From contig NZ_CAAHFN010000065.1 of assembly GCF_900961225.1 (NCBI RefSeq), positions 310,001 to 374,000 on the forward strand: DNA of 64,000 nucleotides, in the 5' to 3' direction. Shown one piece after another: positions 16,696 through 29,446 of this stretch. How positions within the stretch are numbered: the stretch's first letter is position 1; every line of letters starts with the position of its first letter. This stretch comes from Modicisalibacter radicis (lineage in GTDB: Bacteria; Pseudomonadota; Gammaproteobacteria; Pseudomonadales; Halomonadaceae). The notes below the pieces were generated by a model, which worked only from the letters and a program-made list of their open reading frames with translations, had not been told where the DNA came from and searched no databases. Both the position numbers and the translations under genes were made by a program.

Positions 16696-17642
16696 GAACG
16701 GTCTCCACGCCCTTGACGGGCCTCATCATCCAGCATCTGGCCGGCCGGCGCCCCGGCATCCGGTGCGGCGAACAGGTCGTCGGCCCCCGCCGACGGGTCA
16801 TCGTCGTCGCGCTCGGCGATGGGCGTTGCCTCGGCCGACTCGCCGGCCACGTGGGCTGACGTTGCGGCCTGCTCCCCCAGGTCGTCGCGCGCCTGGCCGG
16901 AGATCAACTCGACCAGGTGCGAGAGGTGATGCACGCCGACCTGTTCGGCCTCCAGCGCGCCGAGCAGGGTCTGCTGCCAGATATCGCCACCCTCCTCGGT
17001 GGTCTCTCGGGCCGCCTCGAGCTGGCCGCCGCGCACCTGGAGATCGATGAACGCCTTGGCCCGACGGGTCAGGTCCTCGCCGCGCTCATCGAGCAAGGCG
17101 CGGCTGGTTTCCGGAGCGCTATCGCCCAGCGCACGCAGCTCCTCGAGCCGTTCGCGCAGCAGCTCGATCAACTCGGCGCTGGCGAAGGTCGCCTCCTGAT
17201 AGCGGCTGACATCCGACAGCGCGCGATTGAGCCGGGTATACAGCAGCGCGTGCAGCAGCAGCCACAGTTGCAGATACCACTGAGCCAGCTCGGCACGGCT
17301 CTCCTGACGCAGGCGCAGGGCATCGAAGACCGGATCGCGGGTATAGAGCGGCGGCTGTTCGAGCTCGGGATCCGGCACCAGCGCGTAGAGCCGCGATCCG
17401 GGAGCGATCCCCGGATAGTCGCCGGGCTCGAAGACCCGCAGGCGCAGGCCCTGGCCGGCCAGGAAGTCACGCAGCGCCTCGCGCTCGGTATCCAGCGCAT
17501 CGTCGATCAGCGCGCAGACGTCGCGCTCGGCGAGTTGCCCCTCGCGGGCGGCACGGCGCTTGCGTCCGCCACTCGGCTGGCGCTCGGCGGTGCGATAACG
17601 CAGCAGGTAGGCGACCACCTCGCCCATCTCGGTCATGTTCAT
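16692..17642 (-). CDS. jetB: Wadjet/Mks accessory subunit JetB (MksE)
   Basis: A 316-aa protein in the position of the KITE subunit (MukE/MksE/JetB), which binds the kleisin and DNA. A conserved-looking globular part (about 1-215) starts MNMTEMGEVVAYLLRYRTAE and includes RVFEPGDYPGIAPGSRLYAL and WYLQLWLLLHALLYTRLNRAL. A long acidic, probably disordered tail follows (about 255-316, DDDDPSAGADDLF). Assignment rests mainly on operon position and size, because KITE proteins are weakly conserved. Its ATG overlaps the jetA stop and its stop overlaps the jetC start, each by 4 nt. Confidence 0.75.
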   Translation of the reverse strand: MNMTEMGEVVAYLLRYRTAERQPSGGRKRRAAREGQLAERDVCALIDDALDTEREALRDFLAGQGLRLRVFEPGDYPGIAPGSRLYALVPDPELEQPPLYTRDPVFDALRLRQESRAELAQWYLQLWLLLHALLYTRLNRALSDVSRYQEATFASAELIELLRERLEELRALGDSAPETSRALLDERGEDLTRRAKAFIDLQVRGGQLEAARETTEEGGDIWQQTLLGALEAEQVGVHHLSHLVELISGQARDDLGEQAATSAHVAGESAEATPIAERDDDDPSAGADDLFAAPDAGAPAGQMLDDEARQGRGDRS

Positions 17643-19135
17643 AAATGCGTATCCTGAGCGGCGACATCGTCTGCCGTATCTGAAGAATCGAACGCGTTGG
17701 GCGGCTCAGCCCCGGGCGCCTGAGCCGGCGCGTCACCGGGCGCCTGAGAAAGCGACGCCCCGGACAGCCGCAGCGAGGGCGTGACTGCGCCTTCGACCCG
17801 GCGTCCGTCGGCCAGGTGAATGGCGAACGGCTCGGCCTCGATGCCCACCGTCAGCCGGGTGTCGAGCAGTTGGGTGTCGACGAAGGTATTGAGCAACTGA
17901 GCCAGGCAGTCGCCATCCTCGAAGCGATGCCAGCCCTCGTCCAGCGCCGCGGGCAGCGACAGCGGCGCTTCGCGCAGGCGTTCGCGCAGCGCCGGGCCGC
18001 GCGCCTGGAGAAAACGCGCCAGCAGCGGGTCCTCCGGCGCCGCGTCGTGCTGCTCGTCGAACACCAGCGCCGTGGCGCTGTGTTCGGCGCGGCGCGTCTC
18101 GAGCAGCGGAATCAGCGGCTCGACCCGCGGCATGGCGGCAGCCAGGGCGAACGGCATCATGCGCTTGACCAGCGCATCGCGCAGCGTATCGGGCAACGGC
18201 TCGCTGAGCGTGCGCCGCGACAGATCGGCGAAATCGATCACCCCCATCGACTGGATGCGCCCCTCGGCGATATCCGACAGCAGTTCCGACAAGCGCCGCG
18301 AAAGGTTCTCGATGGCGTTGAGCACGCGACCGATGGCGCCGGTCAGCATGCGCAGATCCCACTCCTGCTGAACCTGCAGACGATTGTCGCGCCAGGCCTC
18401 GAAGCGCTGCATGAGCTCCGGCGTGGCCAACTGCGAGCGGGCGCTGAGCAGGGTATCCTGGATCGTCGACAGGGCGTTGTGGTAATGGCGCTCGTTGTCG
18501 AGAAAGGCGCTGAGCTTGCCCTCGCGGGTGGGGTTCTCGCGCACCCGCCGCAACTCCTGGGTCAGCGCGCGGATCGCCATCAGGATCTGGTTGGTGATAT
18601 CGGGTATCCGCGCGAAATCGCTGCGCGCCAGGGCCGCCAGCACCTTGGCGGCGTCGTATTCCGAGTACAGCAGGTCCTCGACCTGGCTGGCCAGGGTCAC
18701 CGCCTGGCGGCCGCTCGGCGTCAGTCGCACCTGGCCGGTCTGGCCCTGCTTCTCGATCAGCGCGGTGCGTTTGGTGCTGGCGATGCCCCGCTCCTCGCCG
18801 GCCTCCAGCGCTGCCGGCAGGGTGCGAAAATGCAACTCGCTGGGCGTGGACAGCAGATTGATGACGAAGGCCAGGTCGTCGTGCGGCAGGTCCGGATAGT
18901 CCTCGCGCAACTGCGCCAGGCAGCGCCGCTGCGAGACGAAGGCGCTGTTGGTGGCGAAATCCAGCTCGAGCAGGTAGTCGAGCAGCAGGCAGCCAAGGTC
19001 CAGCCAGTAGCCGTCACGCAGGCCGCGACGCTGTTCCTGACTGACCTGCACGAACGGCGAGCCCGGCTCGTGGGCGCTGTCGTGCAGATCGATCAGCCGG
19101 GTGGTGGCGACGAGCAGCTTGCTCCAGGCGGTCAT
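17639..19135 (-). CDS. jetA: Wadjet/Mks kleisin subunit JetA (MksF)
   Basis: A 498-aa first gene of the operon, corresponding to the MukF/MksF-like kleisin that links the two JetC heads. The N-terminal region (LVATTRLIDLHDSAHE, FVSQRRCLAQLREDYPDL, DDLAFVINLL) looks like winged-helix dimerisation modules. A helical middle (LTQELRRVRENPTREGKL, LDNERHYHNALSTIQDTLL) and a C-terminal beta-rich part follow, ending in a disordered tail rich in Ala, Pro and Asp. GGGGATGACCC precedes the ATG at 19135. It lies 155 bp downstream of the BCCT stop. Assigned by operon context and overall architecture. Confidence 0.75.
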   Translation of the reverse strand: MTAWSKLLVATTRLIDLHDSAHEPGSPFVQVSQEQRRGLRDGYWLDLGCLLLDYLLELDFATNSAFVSQRRCLAQLREDYPDLPHDDLAFVINLLSTPSELHFRTLPAALEAGEERGIASTKRTALIEKQGQTGQVRLTPSGRQAVTLASQVEDLLYSEYDAAKVLAALARSDFARIPDITNQILMAIRALTQELRRVRENPTREGKLSAFLDNERHYHNALSTIQDTLLSARSQLATPELMQRFEAWRDNRLQVQQEWDLRMLTGAIGRVLNAIENLSRRLSELLSDIAEGRIQSMGVIDFADLSRRTLSEPLPDTLRDALVKRMMPFALAAAMPRVEPLIPLLETRRAEHSATALVFDEQHDAAPEDPLLARFLQARGPALRERLREAPLSLPAALDEGWHRFEDGDCLAQLLNTFVDTQLLDTRLTVGIEAEPFAIHLADGRRVEGAVTPSLRLSGASLSQAPGDAPAQAPGAEPPNAFDSSDTADDVAAQDTHL

Positions 19136-19162
19136 GGGTCATCCCCGGTGGGCAAAACCGCC

Positions 19163-19168
19163 ATTATG
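19163..19168 (-). promoter_or_regulatory. Possible -10 element for the jet operon
   Basis: On the minus strand the hexamer CATAAT lies 28 bp before the jetA start, in the only AT-leaning part of the 155-bp BCCT-jetA gap. No good -35 is present, so read-through from the BCCT gene or an activator-dependent promoter remains possible. Confidence 0.25.
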
Positions 19169-19290
19169 CCAACACGGACGCAACGGGGCATAGCCGGGAG
19201 CGTGAAACGCAGACCGCCAGGCCCGTCCTGTCGCGCAACCGGGATCGTTCGCCCGCGTCCCCGCGCGCATGACGCTTCACCGCCCGGCTT

Positions 19291-20901
19291 CTAGAGCTCG
19301 TCGGCCCGCGGCGGTTTGCCGACGGTGACCTCGCTGAGGTTCTCGTGGGACAAGCCCCGCAGCAACGCGAACATCATCGCGAACACCAGGATGAACATCG
19401 GCAGGCCGACGACGGTGATGACCTGCTGCAGGGCGGTCAACCCGGCGTCACCGGCGAGCACGATGAGCATGGCGGCCAGCGCCCCTTCGGACACGCCCCA
19501 GAAGACCCGCTGGTGCCAGGGGCCCGGGTCGGGCGTGCCGGTACACAGCATGTCGACGACCAGCGAGGCCGAATCCGACGAGGTGGCGAAGAAGATCGCC
19601 ACGATGACCACCGCCAGGCCCTGGATCAGCGTCGCGGCCGGGAAGTGCTCGAAGAAGGCGAACATCGCCAGCGGAATGCTCTGCTCAACCGCCGCGGACA
19701 GCGATCCGGCCTGGGCGCCGAGTGCCGCGCGAGCGTCCTCGCCGATACCGTCGATCTGCATCGCCGACCAGCCGAAGATCGCGAACCACACCAGGGTGAA
19801 GATCGACGGGGCGAACAGTACCCCGAGCACGAACTCCCGGATCGTGCGCCCGCGGGAGATGCGCGCCACGAAGATGCCGATGAACGGCGACCAGGTCACC
19901 GTCCACGCCCAATAGAAGACGGTCCAGCCGCCCTGCCACCCCCAGCCGCCCTCCTCGTGGGTATATTCCGCCAGCGCGTCGTTCCAGAACGCCATCGGCA
20001 CGATGTTGGAGACATAGATGCCGACGGTCTCGATGATCGAGCGCAGCAGGAATACGGTCGATCCGGTAAAGAGTATGAACAGCATCAGACCGACGGCCAT
20101 GCCGATATTGATGTTGGAAAGTACCTTCACGCCCTTGTCCAGGCCGGCGACGATCGAACACACCGCCACGCTGGTGAGGATGACGATGATGGCGACCTTC
20201 GCCGCTACGCCATCCGGAATACCGAACAGCTCCGTCAAACCGGCGTTGATCTGCTGGGTGCCCAGGCCGATCGAGACGGCCACCCCGAACAGGGTGCCGA
20301 GAATCGCGAAGACATCCAGCGTCTTGCCGAGCGGCCCGTAGATCCGGTCGCCAATCAACGAGTAGAACACCGAGGAAAAGCGCATCGGCAGGTCATAACG
20401 GTAGATGAAATAGGCGAACGCCAGCCCCGGCAGCGTGAAGATCGCCCAGGTGTGCAGCCCCAGGTGATAGATCGCGAAGCCCATCGCGTCGTCGGCGGCC
20501 TCCACCGAGAAGGCCTCGACATCCGGCCGCGGCGGGTTGGCAAAGTGGGACATGGGCTCGGCCACCCCCCAGAACATCAGCACCGTGCCGATGCCCCCGG
20601 CGAACAGCATGGTGAACCAGGAGACATTGCCATAGGCCGGCTTGGCGTCGTTACCGCCGAGACGGATCGCCCCGAAACGGCTGATGGCCACCCACAACAG
20701 GAATATCACCCAACTGGTCACCCCGAAGATGAAGAACCAGCCGAGGTTGGTGACGATCCAGGCCCGTCCGGCGCCGAAGGCAGCCCCGATGGGTTCGGGC
20801 GCCACCAGCAGGGCTATCAGGAACACGACCATGATGCCGGCCGACACGAAGAAGATGGTGGGGTCGGTTTGCAGACCGAATCTACGGGCCAGTTTTTCCA
20901 T
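19291..20901 (-). CDS. BCCT-family betaine/choline/carnitine transporter
   Basis: A 536-aa inner-membrane carrier with 12 predicted helices that takes up quaternary-ammonium compatible solutes by ion symport. Family hallmarks are GNVSWFTMLFAGGIGTVLMF, GVAEPMSHF and the aromatic signature GWTVFYWAWTVTWSPFIG. Length matches BCCT carriers without the long regulatory C-terminal extension. It fits osmoadaptation in a halophile. AGGAACA precedes the ATG. It is divergent from recQ (218 bp between starts) and upstream of the jet operon on the same strand, with no clear terminator between. The exact substrate cannot be read from sequence. Confidence 0.92.
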   Translation of the reverse strand: MEKLARRFGLQTDPTIFFVSAGIMVVFLIALLVAPEPIGAAFGAGRAWIVTNLGWFFIFGVTSWVIFLLWVAISRFGAIRLGGNDAKPAYGNVSWFTMLFAGGIGTVLMFWGVAEPMSHFANPPRPDVEAFSVEAADDAMGFAIYHLGLHTWAIFTLPGLAFAYFIYRYDLPMRFSSVFYSLIGDRIYGPLGKTLDVFAILGTLFGVAVSIGLGTQQINAGLTELFGIPDGVAAKVAIIVILTSVAVCSIVAGLDKGVKVLSNINIGMAVGLMLFILFTGSTVFLLRSIIETVGIYVSNIVPMAFWNDALAEYTHEEGGWGWQGGWTVFYWAWTVTWSPFIGIFVARISRGRTIREFVLGVLFAPSIFTLVWFAIFGWSAMQIDGIGEDARAALGAQAGSLSAAVEQSIPLAMFAFFEHFPAATLIQGLAVVIVAIFFATSSDSASLVVDMLCTGTPDPGPWHQRVFWGVSEGALAAMLIVLAGDAGLTALQQVITVVGLPMFILVFAMMFALLRGLSHENLSEVTVGKPPRADEL

Positions 20902-21119
20902 CGGTCATGTTCCTATGGTTATTGTCCTTCTAGAAATACCGTAGATGTAGATGGGCAAGGCGTCGAATGGCACGCACCAGCGGCACCGACGATATGCGAG
21001 AATCGGCCCGACTGTCGGATGCCATCGGCTGACCGCCTCCCGAGGAGAGTCTCGGCGGGCGTCAAAAGCCACGCTCACCTCCATTCCGGCCATACCCAGT
21101 TCTGCAGTGAGAGCGACCG

Positions 21120-23084
<1,965 letters not shown>

Positions 23085-23111
23085 TCATCGCCAGGAGGAT
23101 CCGCGGGCCGC

Positions 23112-24665
<1,554 letters not shown>

Positions 24666-24721
24666 GGAGGCGAATCCCGAACGGACGATGAGCGATTCTC
24701 GTCACGGCGACGTGACTCGGC

Positions 24722-24739
24722 TGTAACGCTAGCCTGACA
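24722..24739. promoter_or_regulatory. TyrR-box-like site 1
   Basis: TGTAAC-N6-CTGACA, compared with the TyrR consensus TGTAAA-N6-TTTACA (5/6 and 4/6 matches). It lies 57 bp upstream of the tyrR start, suggesting autoregulation as well as phhA control. Confidence 0.45.
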
Positions 24740-24805
24740 GCCCGAGCGCGCTCAATGCGCCCGACAGGGTCCATTGGTCGAGAACGATGCGCTTCACCGG
24801 GCATT

Positions 24806-24823
24806 CGTAAAGAAAACCTGACA
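24806..24823. promoter_or_regulatory. TyrR-box-like site 2
   Basis: CGTAAA-N6-CTGACA, with the same second half-site as site 1 and exactly 84 bp away, about eight helical turns. It lies 115 bp before the phhA start. Confidence 0.45.
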
Positions 24824-24937
24824 GCACGACGCTCGCGGCCCCACCGACCTGCCCTCGAAAAGCGCTCGCCGTCGCTGCCCCGCGCCCTATGCTGGAAGCA
24901 CAACCATGACAACGACAACCCCCGACGGGAGCCCGCC

Positions 24938-25738
24938 ATGGCCAAGCAAACCCAGTATCAGGCCCACCAGCCGAATGCCGACGGCTTCATCGACTACAGC
25001 GCAACCGAGCATCGCACCTGGCAGGCGCTGATGGAGCGCCAGCTGGCGATCATCGAGGGCCGCGTCTGCCGGGAATATCTCGTGGGCCTCGAGCGCCTGG
25101 CATTGCCCAGCGACCGAATCCCCCAGCTCGGCGACATCGATCGCGTGCTGCAGGCGACCACCGGCTGGCAGACCGCCGCGGTGCCCGCGCTGATTCCGTT
25201 CGACACCTTCTTCGAGCTGCTCGCCAACCGGCGTTTCCCGGTCGCCACCTTCATCCGCGCCCCCGAGGAGATGGACTACCTGCAGGAGCCGGACATCTTC
25301 CACGAGATCTTCGGCCACTGCCCGATGCTCACCAATCCCGATTTCGCCGAGTTCACCGAGACCTACGGCAAGCTCGGCCTGGCCGCCAGCAAGCAGGAGC
25401 GCGTCTACCTCGCCCGGCTGTACTGGATGACCGTCGAGTTCGGCCTGGTCGACACCCCCGAAGGACGGCGCATCTATGGCGGCGGCATCATCTCCTCGCC
25501 CAGGGAAACCTGCCATGCGCTCTCGGACGCTCCGGCCCATCATCCCTTCGACCCGGTCGATGCCCTGCGCACGCCCTACCGGATCGATATCCTGCAACCG
25601 CTGTACTACGTGATTGACGATCTCGCCACGCTGCACGACCTTGCGGGACAGGACATCATGGCGCTGGTCCGCGAAGCCATGCGGCTGGGCCTCTACGCGC
25701 CGACCTTCGAACCCAAGCCCAGGGCCGCCGAGGCCTGA
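24938..25738 (+). CDS. phhA: Phenylalanine 4-monooxygenase
   Basis: A 266-aa bacterial phenylalanine hydroxylase, converting phenylalanine to tyrosine with O2 and tetrahydropterin. The iron ligands are visible as H122 and H127 ([12 protein letters not shown]) and E167 (WMTVEFGL). Other family stretches are [16 protein letters not shown] and [11 protein letters not shown]. Length matches single-domain bacterial enzymes, which lack the animal regulatory ACT domain. CGGGAG lies 6 nt before the ATG at 24938. A longer frame upstream runs through the regulatory region. First gene of phhABC, divergent from tyrR. Confidence 0.96.
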   Translation: MAKQTQYQAHQPNADGFIDYSATEHRTWQALMERQLAIIEGRVCREYLVGLERLALPSDRIPQLGDIDRVLQATTGWQTAAVPALIPFDTFFELLANRRFPVATFIRAPEEMDYLQEPDIFHEIFGHCPMLTNPDFAEFTETYGKLGLAASKQERVYLARLYWMTVEFGLVDTPEGRRIYGGGIISSPRETCHALSDAPAHHPFDPVDALRTPYRIDILQPLYYVIDDLATLHDLAGQDIMALVREAMRLGLYAPTFEPKPRAAEA

Positions 25739-25776
25739 CAGGCGAGCCGAGACGCCCCCTGCCAAGAGGAGCCGCA

Positions 25777-26133
25777 ATGAACGAACTCTCCCAACAACAG
25801 TGCGAAGCCTGCAGCTTCGACGCGCCGCGCGTCACCGACAGCGAGATCGAGCGCTTCAAGGCCGCCATCCCCGACTGGCAGATCGTCGAGCGCGATGGCA
25901 TCATGCAACTGGAACGTCCTTTCACGTTCCGCAACTTCAAGCAGGCCCTGGCGTTCACCAACCGTATCGGTGAGCTGGCCGAGGAAGCCGGCCATCACCC
26001 GGCGCTGCTCACCGAATGGGGCAAGGTCACCGTGACCTGGTGGTCCCATGCGATCAAGGGTCTGCACAAGAACGACTTCATTCTGGCCGCCAGAACCGAC
26101 GAGGTAGCAGAGTCCAATGTTCGAGCAGATTGA
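25777..26133 (+). CDS. phhB: 4a-hydroxytetrahydrobiopterin dehydratase (pterin carbinolamine dehydratase)
   Basis: A 118-aa enzyme that dehydrates the 4a-carbinolamine made by PhhA so the pterin cofactor can be recycled. The catalytic motif is clear: [25 protein letters not shown] with the two adjacent histidines, preceded by [24 protein letters not shown] precedes the ATG. It lies 38 bp after phhA and overlaps the aminotransferase gene by 17 bp, so translation of the last two genes is probably coupled. Confidence 0.95.
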   Translation: MNELSQQQCEACSFDAPRVTDSEIERFKAAIPDWQIVERDGIMQLERPFTFRNFKQALAFTNRIGELAEEAGHHPALLTEWGKVTVTWWSHAIKGLHKNDFILAARTDEVAESNVRAD

Positions 26134-27307
26134 GCGGGTACCCGGGGACGCCATCCTCGGGCTGATCGAGGCCTTCAACAAGGACCCCAATCCGCAGAAG
26201 GTCGACCTGGGTGTCGGCGTCTACCGTGATGCCCAGGGCGTGACCCCGATCATGCGCGCGGTCAAGGAGGCCGAGGCGCTGCTGCTGAAGAACGAGACCA
26301 CCAAGAGCTACATCGGCTCGCACGGCGATCCGCGCTACGCCAGGGTGGTGCTGCCGCTGGTGCTCGGCGCCGAATCGCCGGTGCTCGACGCCGACCGCGC
26401 CAGCGCCACCCAGTCGCCGGGCGGCACCGGGGCGCTGCGCCTGGCCGCCGACTTCATCAAGACCAACCTGCCCGGCAAGGGCATCTGGGTGTCGGATCCG
26501 ACCTGGCCCAATCACCTGGGGATCTTCCAAGCCGCCGGCATCGAGCTGCACAAGTACCCCTACGTCGACGCCGACAACCGTCTCGACTTCGACGGCATGC
26601 TGAGTGCCCTCAAGCAGATTCCCCATGGCGACGTGGTCGTGCTGCACGCCTGCTGCCACAACCCGTCGGGCTTCGACCTGAGCCGCGAGCAGTGGCAGCA
26701 GGTTCTGGAAACGGTGCGCGAACGCAGCCTGCTGCCGCTGGTCGACTTCGCCTACCAGGGCTTCGGCGACGGCCTCGACGAGGACGCCTACGGTGCCCGG
26801 CTGATGGCCGAGAACCTCGACGAGGTGCTGATCACCAGTTCCTGCTCGAAGAACTTCGGCATCTACCGCGAGCGTACCGGCTGTTTGATCGCCATCGCCA
26901 GGAACCACGAGCAGATGCAGAACGTCCGCTCGCAGCTGGCCATCGTCGCCCGCGAGAACTACTCCAACCCGCCGGCGCATGGCGGCTCGATCGTCTACGA
27001 GATCCTCGAATCCGCCGAGCTGGCCGCCGTGTGGCGCGAGGAACTGACCGAGATGCGCAATCGCATCAACGGATTGCGTCGCGAGTTCGTCGATTCGCTC
27101 GCGCCCTACGGACTCGACGAACGGTTCGCCCACGTCGCCGAGCAGCGTGGAATGTTCTCGTATACCGGTCTCCAGCCCGAGCATGTCGATCGACTGCGCG
27201 ACGAGTACGGCATCTACATGGTCCGTTCGGGGCGCGCCAACGTTGCCGGGCTGGCCAGCGAGAACCTGCCCTATGTCGCCAAGGCGATCGCCGCCGTCGT
27301 CAAGTAA
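26117..27307 (+). CDS. phhC: Aromatic/aspartate aminotransferase (class I, PLP-dependent)
   Basis: A 396-aa homodimeric aminotransferase of the AspC/TyrB group. The PLP lysine is K245 in [14 protein letters not shown]. Substrate and cofactor residues are recognisable in [15 protein letters not shown] [23 protein letters not shown] and [11 protein letters not shown]. In this operon it would turn tyrosine into 4-hydroxyphenylpyruvate, the substrate of HppD at 1.7-2.8 kb. AspC-type activity on aspartate is also likely. It overlaps phhB by 17 bp and ends at a GC-rich hairpin. Confidence 0.92.
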   Translation: MFEQIERVPGDAILGLIEAFNKDPNPQKVDLGVGVYRDAQGVTPIMRAVKEAEALLLKNETTKSYIGSHGDPRYARVVLPLVLGAESPVLDADRASATQSPGGTGALRLAADFIKTNLPGKGIWVSDPTWPNHLGIFQAAGIELHKYPYVDADNRLDFDGMLSALKQIPHGDVVVLHACCHNPSGFDLSREQWQQVLETVRERSLLPLVDFAYQGFGDGLDEDAYGARLMAENLDEVLITSSCSKNFGIYRERTGCLIAIARNHEQMQNVRSQLAIVARENYSNPPAHGGSIVYEILESAELAAVWREELTEMRNRINGLRREFVDSLAPYGLDERFAHVAEQRGMFSYTGLQPEHVDRLRDEYGIYMVRSGRANVAGLASENLPYVAKAIAAVVK

Positions 27308-27334
27308 CGTGCCACGTAGCGCACTCGTCCATCG

Positions 27335-27359
27335 ACGCCCGGGCCCGCCCGGGCGTTTG
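27335..27359 (+). terminator. Hairpin after phhC
   Basis: ACGCCCGGGC (27335-27344) / GCCCGGGCGT (27347-27356) followed by TTTGC. The nominal loop is only 2 nt, so the inner pairs will open. The T-run is short. Confidence 0.45.
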
Positions 27360-27378
27360 CCGTTCAGGGAAGCGATCC

Positions 27379-28656
27379 ATGAGCCGAGCCCCCGTCACCG
27401 TCGTCGGTGCCGGCGTCACCGGGCTTACCACCGCGCTGGCGCTGCATGAAGCCGGCTACCCGGTCCTAATCGTCGACCCGGCCGCGCCCGGCAGCGGCAC
27501 CAGCGCCGCCAACGGGGCGCAACTCTCGTGGGCATTCGTCGCCCCGCTCGCCGACCCTGCGGTACTGCCCAAGTTGCCCGGCTGGCTGCTCGGCTCGGAC
27601 AGCCCGATCCGCTGGATGCCTCGCCCCGACCCCGCCCTGCCCGGCTGGGGGCTCAAGTTCCTGCGCGCCTGCACGCATCGACGCGTCCGCGCCACCACCG
27701 CGGCACTGCTCGAACTGGCCGCGCTGGGCAGGCCACAGCTCGACGACTGGCGCACGCGCCTCGGGCTCGACTTCGACTGGCGGGCCAACGGCAAGCTGTT
27801 GGTCCACCGGGACGCCGAGGCTCTGGCGAAAGCCGGCCGGCAGGCCGACTTCCAGCGCCAGCGGGGCATCGACCAGCGACTCATCGAGCGTGACGCCCTG
27901 CTCGAACGCGAGCCGACACTCGAGCATTTGCGCGACCAGCTCGCCGGCGCGCTGTGGACGCCCGGCGAAGCGCTCGGCGACTGCCGGCGCTTCTGCGAGG
28001 CCGTCGCCGGCCACCTCGCCGACCAGGGCGTCGCTTTCGTGAAGCGTCGCGTCGAACGCCTGGAAACTCGCCATGGCCGGCTCATCGCCTGGCACGACGA
28101 CCGGGGCGAGCGCCATGCACAGGACCCGGGCGAGACGTTGATCGTGGCCGCCGGCCTTGCCAGTCGTCGTCTGCTGGCCACGTCGGGCATCCGGTTGCCA
28201 CTCTACCCGCTCAAGGGCTACAGCCTGACGCTGCCGCTGGGCGTCGAAGATCCGGCGCCCGAGGCCAGCGTCACCGATGTCGCCTACAAGGTAGTCTATG
28301 CCCGCCTCGGCCAGGGCGAGCGACGCCGGCTGCGCATCGCCGGGATCGCCGATCTCGACGGCTGGCAGGCACGGCCGCGCGACTCGCGAGTCGCTCTGCT
28401 CAAGCGCCGGGCGCGCGAGTTCCTGCCGGCATTGGCCGAACGCATCGATGCCGCCGAGGCCTGGACCGGCCTGCGCCCAGCCACGCCGGACGGGCGCCCG
28501 CGGCTCGGCCCCACAGGCATCGAGGGCTTGTGGGTCAACGCAGGCCAGGGTGCGCTCGGCTGGACCCTCGCCCCGGGCTCGGCGCTGGCCCTGCGTGCGG
28601 CACTCGACGGAGACGACACCGCCATTGCGCCCTTTCGCAACAGGCCGCTGCGCTGA
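27379..28656 (+). CDS. DadA-like FAD-dependent D-amino acid dehydrogenase
   Basis: A 425-aa flavoprotein of the DAO/DadA family. The N-terminal FAD-binding fold reads VTVVGAGVTGLTTALALHEAG, followed by SAANGAQLSWAFVAPLADP. The C terminus has the DadA-type TGLRPATPDGRPRLGPTG and LWVNAGQGALGWTLAPGSA. It likely oxidises D-amino acids or a related amine to 2-oxo acids, passing electrons to the respiratory chain. Differences from canonical DadA (GALGW for GTLGW, diverged middle) make the substrate uncertain. It is not the gene broken at 30.4-30.8 kb, which is closer to canonical DadA. The ATG at 27379 has only a weak SD (GGAAGCG). Confidence 0.82.
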   Translation: MSRAPVTVVGAGVTGLTTALALHEAGYPVLIVDPAAPGSGTSAANGAQLSWAFVAPLADPAVLPKLPGWLLGSDSPIRWMPRPDPALPGWGLKFLRACTHRRVRATTAALLELAALGRPQLDDWRTRLGLDFDWRANGKLLVHRDAEALAKAGRQADFQRQRGIDQRLIERDALLEREPTLEHLRDQLAGALWTPGEALGDCRRFCEAVAGHLADQGVAFVKRRVERLETRHGRLIAWHDDRGERHAQDPGETLIVAAGLASRRLLATSGIRLPLYPLKGYSLTLPLGVEDPAPEASVTDVAYKVVYARLGQGERRRLRIAGIADLDGWQARPRDSRVALLKRRAREFLPALAERIDAAEAWTGLRPATPDGRPRLGPTGIEGLWVNAGQGALGWTLAPGSALALRAALDGDDTAIAPFRNRPLR

Positions 28657-28879
28657 TCGACGTTCGACCACGCTCCACCCGCTGTGCACGTGACACCATC
28701 GGGCTGGTTCCGGGCCGCCGGCGCAACGAGCTTGGCTACACTCGTCACTAGATGCGTTCGTTAGCACAGGTTAGATACGTACCCTCCCCCGACACCCTAC
28801 GCTGCCAGGCTCAGGAAGAGGTTTCTGGAGCGCCTCGCTCGCGCAGGCGCTTCGCTACGAGACGAAGGAGGTAAGGGCA

Positions 28880-29386
28880 ATGGAATGGCTCGAAAGTGTC
28901 AGCCGCTACTTGATCGACCATGAACTCAAGATGGCCACGGCGGAATCCTGCACGGCCGGGCTGATCGTCTCCGAACTCACCCGCATCCCGGGCAACGGCC
29001 AGTCGGTCGATTGCGGCCTGGCGGTCTATTCGCCAGAGGCCAAGAATCGCTATCTCGGCGTCAGCTTCGAACTGATCGAACGGCACGGCCTGACCAGCGA
29101 AGCGACCTCGCGCGCCATGGCGCTGGGCGCGCTCGACAACAACAACGCCGACGTGGCGGTCGCCAATACCGGCATCGCCGGCCCCGAATCGCACGATGGC
29201 ATCCCGGTGGGCACGGTCTGTTTCGCCTGGGCCTTTCGCCATGAAGGCAAGGTCTATCTCTTCACCGCGACCCGGCGTTTCTCGGGCGACCGCGACCAGG
29301 TCCGTCTGGCCGCCGCGCATCACGCCCTCGAACGCATCCCCGCGCATCACCGCGCCGTGCGCGCGGGCAAGGCCCCCCCGGCGTGA
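28880..29386 (+). CDS. pncC: CinA C-terminal-domain protein, probable nicotinamide-nucleotide amidase
   Basis: A 168-aa stand-alone CinA C-terminal (PncC-type) domain that deamidates NMN to nicotinic acid mononucleotide. Motifs present are KMATAESCTAGLIVSELTRI with the catalytic serine region, VDCGLAVYSPEAKNRYLGV, and VANTGIAGPESHDGIPVGTV. It lacks the N-terminal MoeA-like domain of full CinA. The start is strongly supported by AAGGAGGT 8 nt upstream. It precedes nadE by 60 bp on the same strand, and the two enzymes act two steps apart in NAD recycling. Confidence 0.88.
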   Translation: MEWLESVSRYLIDHELKMATAESCTAGLIVSELTRIPGNGQSVDCGLAVYSPEAKNRYLGVSFELIERHGLTSEATSRAMALGALDNNNADVAVANTGIAGPESHDGIPVGTVCFAWAFRHEGKVYLFTATRRFSGDRDQVRLAAAHHALERIPAHHRAVRAGKAPPA

Positions 29387-29446
29387 CCGGGCTTGCGTTC
29401 GCCAAAGGCGCCCCAAGGGCACCTGCCACAAAGCAAGGAGGCAACC

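Noticed and set aside
24774..24795. Sigma-54 promoter for phhA (TGGTCGAGAACGATGC)
   Set aside because: The GG to GC spacing is 11 instead of 10 and the flanks do not fit. TyrR also lacks the GAFTGA loop.
27379..28656. Canonical dadA
   Set aside because: The protein is DadA-like, but the remnant at 30359-30809 is a closer match to canonical DadA. I left the symbol blank for the intact gene.
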